DNA from: Clostridiales bacterium
GTDB lineage: Bacteria; Bacillota; Clostridia; Lachnospirales; Lachnospiraceae
Length of the DNA: 9,668 bases
Reading direction: 5' to 3'
Assembly (NCBI GenBank): GCA_019418195.1
Contig: DYCJ01000080.1
Coordinates: 1 to 9,668 of the forward strand
The notes beneath the pieces are model-generated. The model was not told the DNA's origin, did not search any database, and saw only the letters and a list, made by a program, of their open reading frames with translations. The position numbers were made by a program, and so were the translations under genes. Below are positions 9,188 through 9,668 of the stretch, piece by piece. The first letter of the stretch is position 1; each line of letters opens with the position of its first letter.

Positions 9188-9214
9188 CGAAAGTAACTCC
9201 TAATCAATAGAATA

Positions 9215-9239
9215 GAGAGATCTTAAGGCAAAGTCTCTC
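9215..9239 (-). promoter_or_regulatory. Small hairpin in the predicted dnaA leader
   Basis: GAGAGA (9215-9220) and TCTCTC (9234-9239) form a 6-bp stem around a 13-base loop between the candidate dnaA start of transcription and the dnaA ribosome binding site. It is short and its role, if any, is unknown. Confidence 0.3.
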
Positions 9240-9245
9240 CATTAC

Positions 9246-9274
9246 ATTTTACATCAAAACAGAGTGTGAATCAA
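9246..9274 (-). promoter_or_regulatory. Candidate sigma-A promoter of dnaA
   Basis: On the - strand TTGATT (9274-9269) and TAAAAT (9251-9246) are separated by exactly 17 bases. The predicted start, near 9239, would give a leader of about 50 bases before the dnaA ATG. A DnaA box (9285-9293) lies 10 bases upstream of the -35, a placement compatible with autoregulation by DnaA, which is established for dnaA in other bacteria. Confidence 0.55.
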
Positions 9275-9284
9275 CGGAAAATAA

Positions 9285-9443
9285 TGTGTATAACTTTTTC
9301 AACATACGTGACCACTTAAAAAACGAAGCATAAAAAAAGAAATTATTTTTTATCAACATGTTATTTTGCGGTTATCCACAGTTTATCCACACGTTACTGG
9401 TTATACACAGACTGTTGATAACAATGGTTGATAATGTGGATAA
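9285..9443. other. oriC: Replication origin (oriC), DnaA-box cluster upstream of dnaA
   Basis: Seven DnaA boxes lie in 159 bases. Three are perfect TTATCCACA copies: 9372-9380 (+), 9383-9391 (+) and 9435-9443 (-). Two are TTATACACA, fitting TTATNCACA: 9401-9409 (+) and 9285-9293 (-). Two are one-mismatch TTATCAACA: 9350-9358 (+) and 9413-9421 (-). The first two perfect boxes are offset by 11 bases, one helical turn, allowing DnaA to bind the same face. The boxes on the two strands point toward each other around 9410. Together with the flanking dnaA and rpmH genes this identifies the chromosomal origin region. Which half of the locus is actually unwound cannot be read from the sequence alone. 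Confidence 0.9.
9316..9367. other. A+T-rich tract beside the DnaA boxes, candidate unwinding element
   Basis: This stretch has long A and T runs (for example 9331-9338 and 9344-9351) with very few G or C bases and adjoins the perfect DnaA boxes. It could be a DNA unwinding element or simply flexible A+T-rich spacer. In B. subtilis the unwinding site is on the other side of dnaA, so this call is tentative. Confidence 0.35.
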
Positions 9444-9495
9444 AACAGGTTATGGTCCACTGTTATAAAAAATACAAGCCAATCCCCGATTTTGC

Positions 9496-9524
9496 TTGAC
9501 TTATCAAGGTTTTTTCTCTATAAT
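9496..9524 (+). promoter_or_regulatory. Sigma-A promoter of rpmH
   Basis: TTGACT (9496-9501) and TATAAT (9519-9524) are separated by 17 bases, nearly the ideal sigma-A promoter and the best in this window. The predicted start, near 9531, gives a leader of roughly 85 bases before rpmH. High strength fits a ribosomal protein gene. Confidence 0.88.
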
Positions 9525-9572
9525 TAAATGCGCATCTTTTTAGGAAGACATAGAAAACCGTTAATTATGTGA

Positions 9573-9591
9573 ATACTTTATTATAAAGTAT
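9573..9591 (+). promoter_or_regulatory. Hairpin in the rpmH leader just before the ribosome binding site
   Basis: ATACTTTA (9573-9580) and TAAAGTAT (9584-9591) form a perfect 8-bp stem with a 3-base loop. It ends 10 bases before the strong GGGAGG (9602-9607). It is entirely A/T except for one pair, so it is only moderately stable. It could affect mRNA stability or access to the start site. Confidence 0.5.
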
Positions 9592-9616
9592 ATCAGAAAA
9601 AGGGAGGTGTATTGGG

Positions 9617-9668
9617 ATGAAGATGACATTTCAGCCGAAGAAGAGATCAAGATCTAAAGTTCATGGTT
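9617..9668 (+). CDS. rpmH: 50S ribosomal protein L34 (partial, 5' end)
   Basis: The 17 visible codons translate to MKMTFQPKKRSRSKVHG, the highly conserved N-terminus of L34, a small basic protein of the large ribosomal subunit. The gene is cut by the window edge; full-length L34 is about 44 aa. The ATG at 9617 is preceded by AGGGAGGTG with nine bases between GGAGG and the start. It is divergent from dnaA, the classical arrangement, and in most bacteria is followed by rnpA, which is not visible here. Confidence 0.96.
   Translation, partial: MKMTFQPKKRSRSKVHG

Overview
This window is the chromosomal replication-origin neighbourhood of a low-to-moderate GC Gram-positive bacterium, most likely a member of the Clostridia close to Lachnospiraceae. 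The placement rests on the gene order rpmH / dnaA-dnaN-S4-recF-gyrB-gyrA, Firmicute-type GyrB (645 aa, no proteobacterial insertion) and strong AGGAG-type ribosome binding sites. It is inference from protein style, not from a search.

Layout, right to left: rpmH (ribosomal protein L34) starts at 9617 on the + strand and runs off the window. Between rpmH and dnaA (9188-9616) lies an origin region with seven good DnaA boxes, an A+T-rich tract, a candidate dnaA promoter and a near-perfect sigma-A promoter for rpmH. All other genes are on the - strand: dnaA (9187-7817), a 368-base dnaA-dnaN spacer carrying a second set of DnaA boxes, then dnaN (true start 7448), an S4-domain RNA-binding protein (yaaA/rlbA type), recF, gyrB and gyrA. 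The genes dnaN to gyrB are tightly packed (gaps of 11, 55 and 11 bases), as in an operon. gyrB and gyrA are separated by 215 bases filled with hairpins and a 20-bp direct repeat. A rho-independent terminator follows gyrA at 206-268. Bases 1-205 hold no supportable gene, only a candidate leftward promoter.

Functionally the genes form one replication set: DnaA opens the origin, DnaN clamps the polymerase, RecF loads RecA at gaps and stalled forks, and GyrA2B2 removes positive supercoils. Transcription diverges from the origin, so both arms are co-directional with replication.

No new gene system is present. The most interesting items are the structured repeat-like element between gyrB and gyrA, the apparently bipartite origin, and two drug-target positions with unusual residues: Gly88 in the GyrA quinolone region and His142 in GyrB at the position equivalent to the E. 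coli coumarin-contact Arg136.
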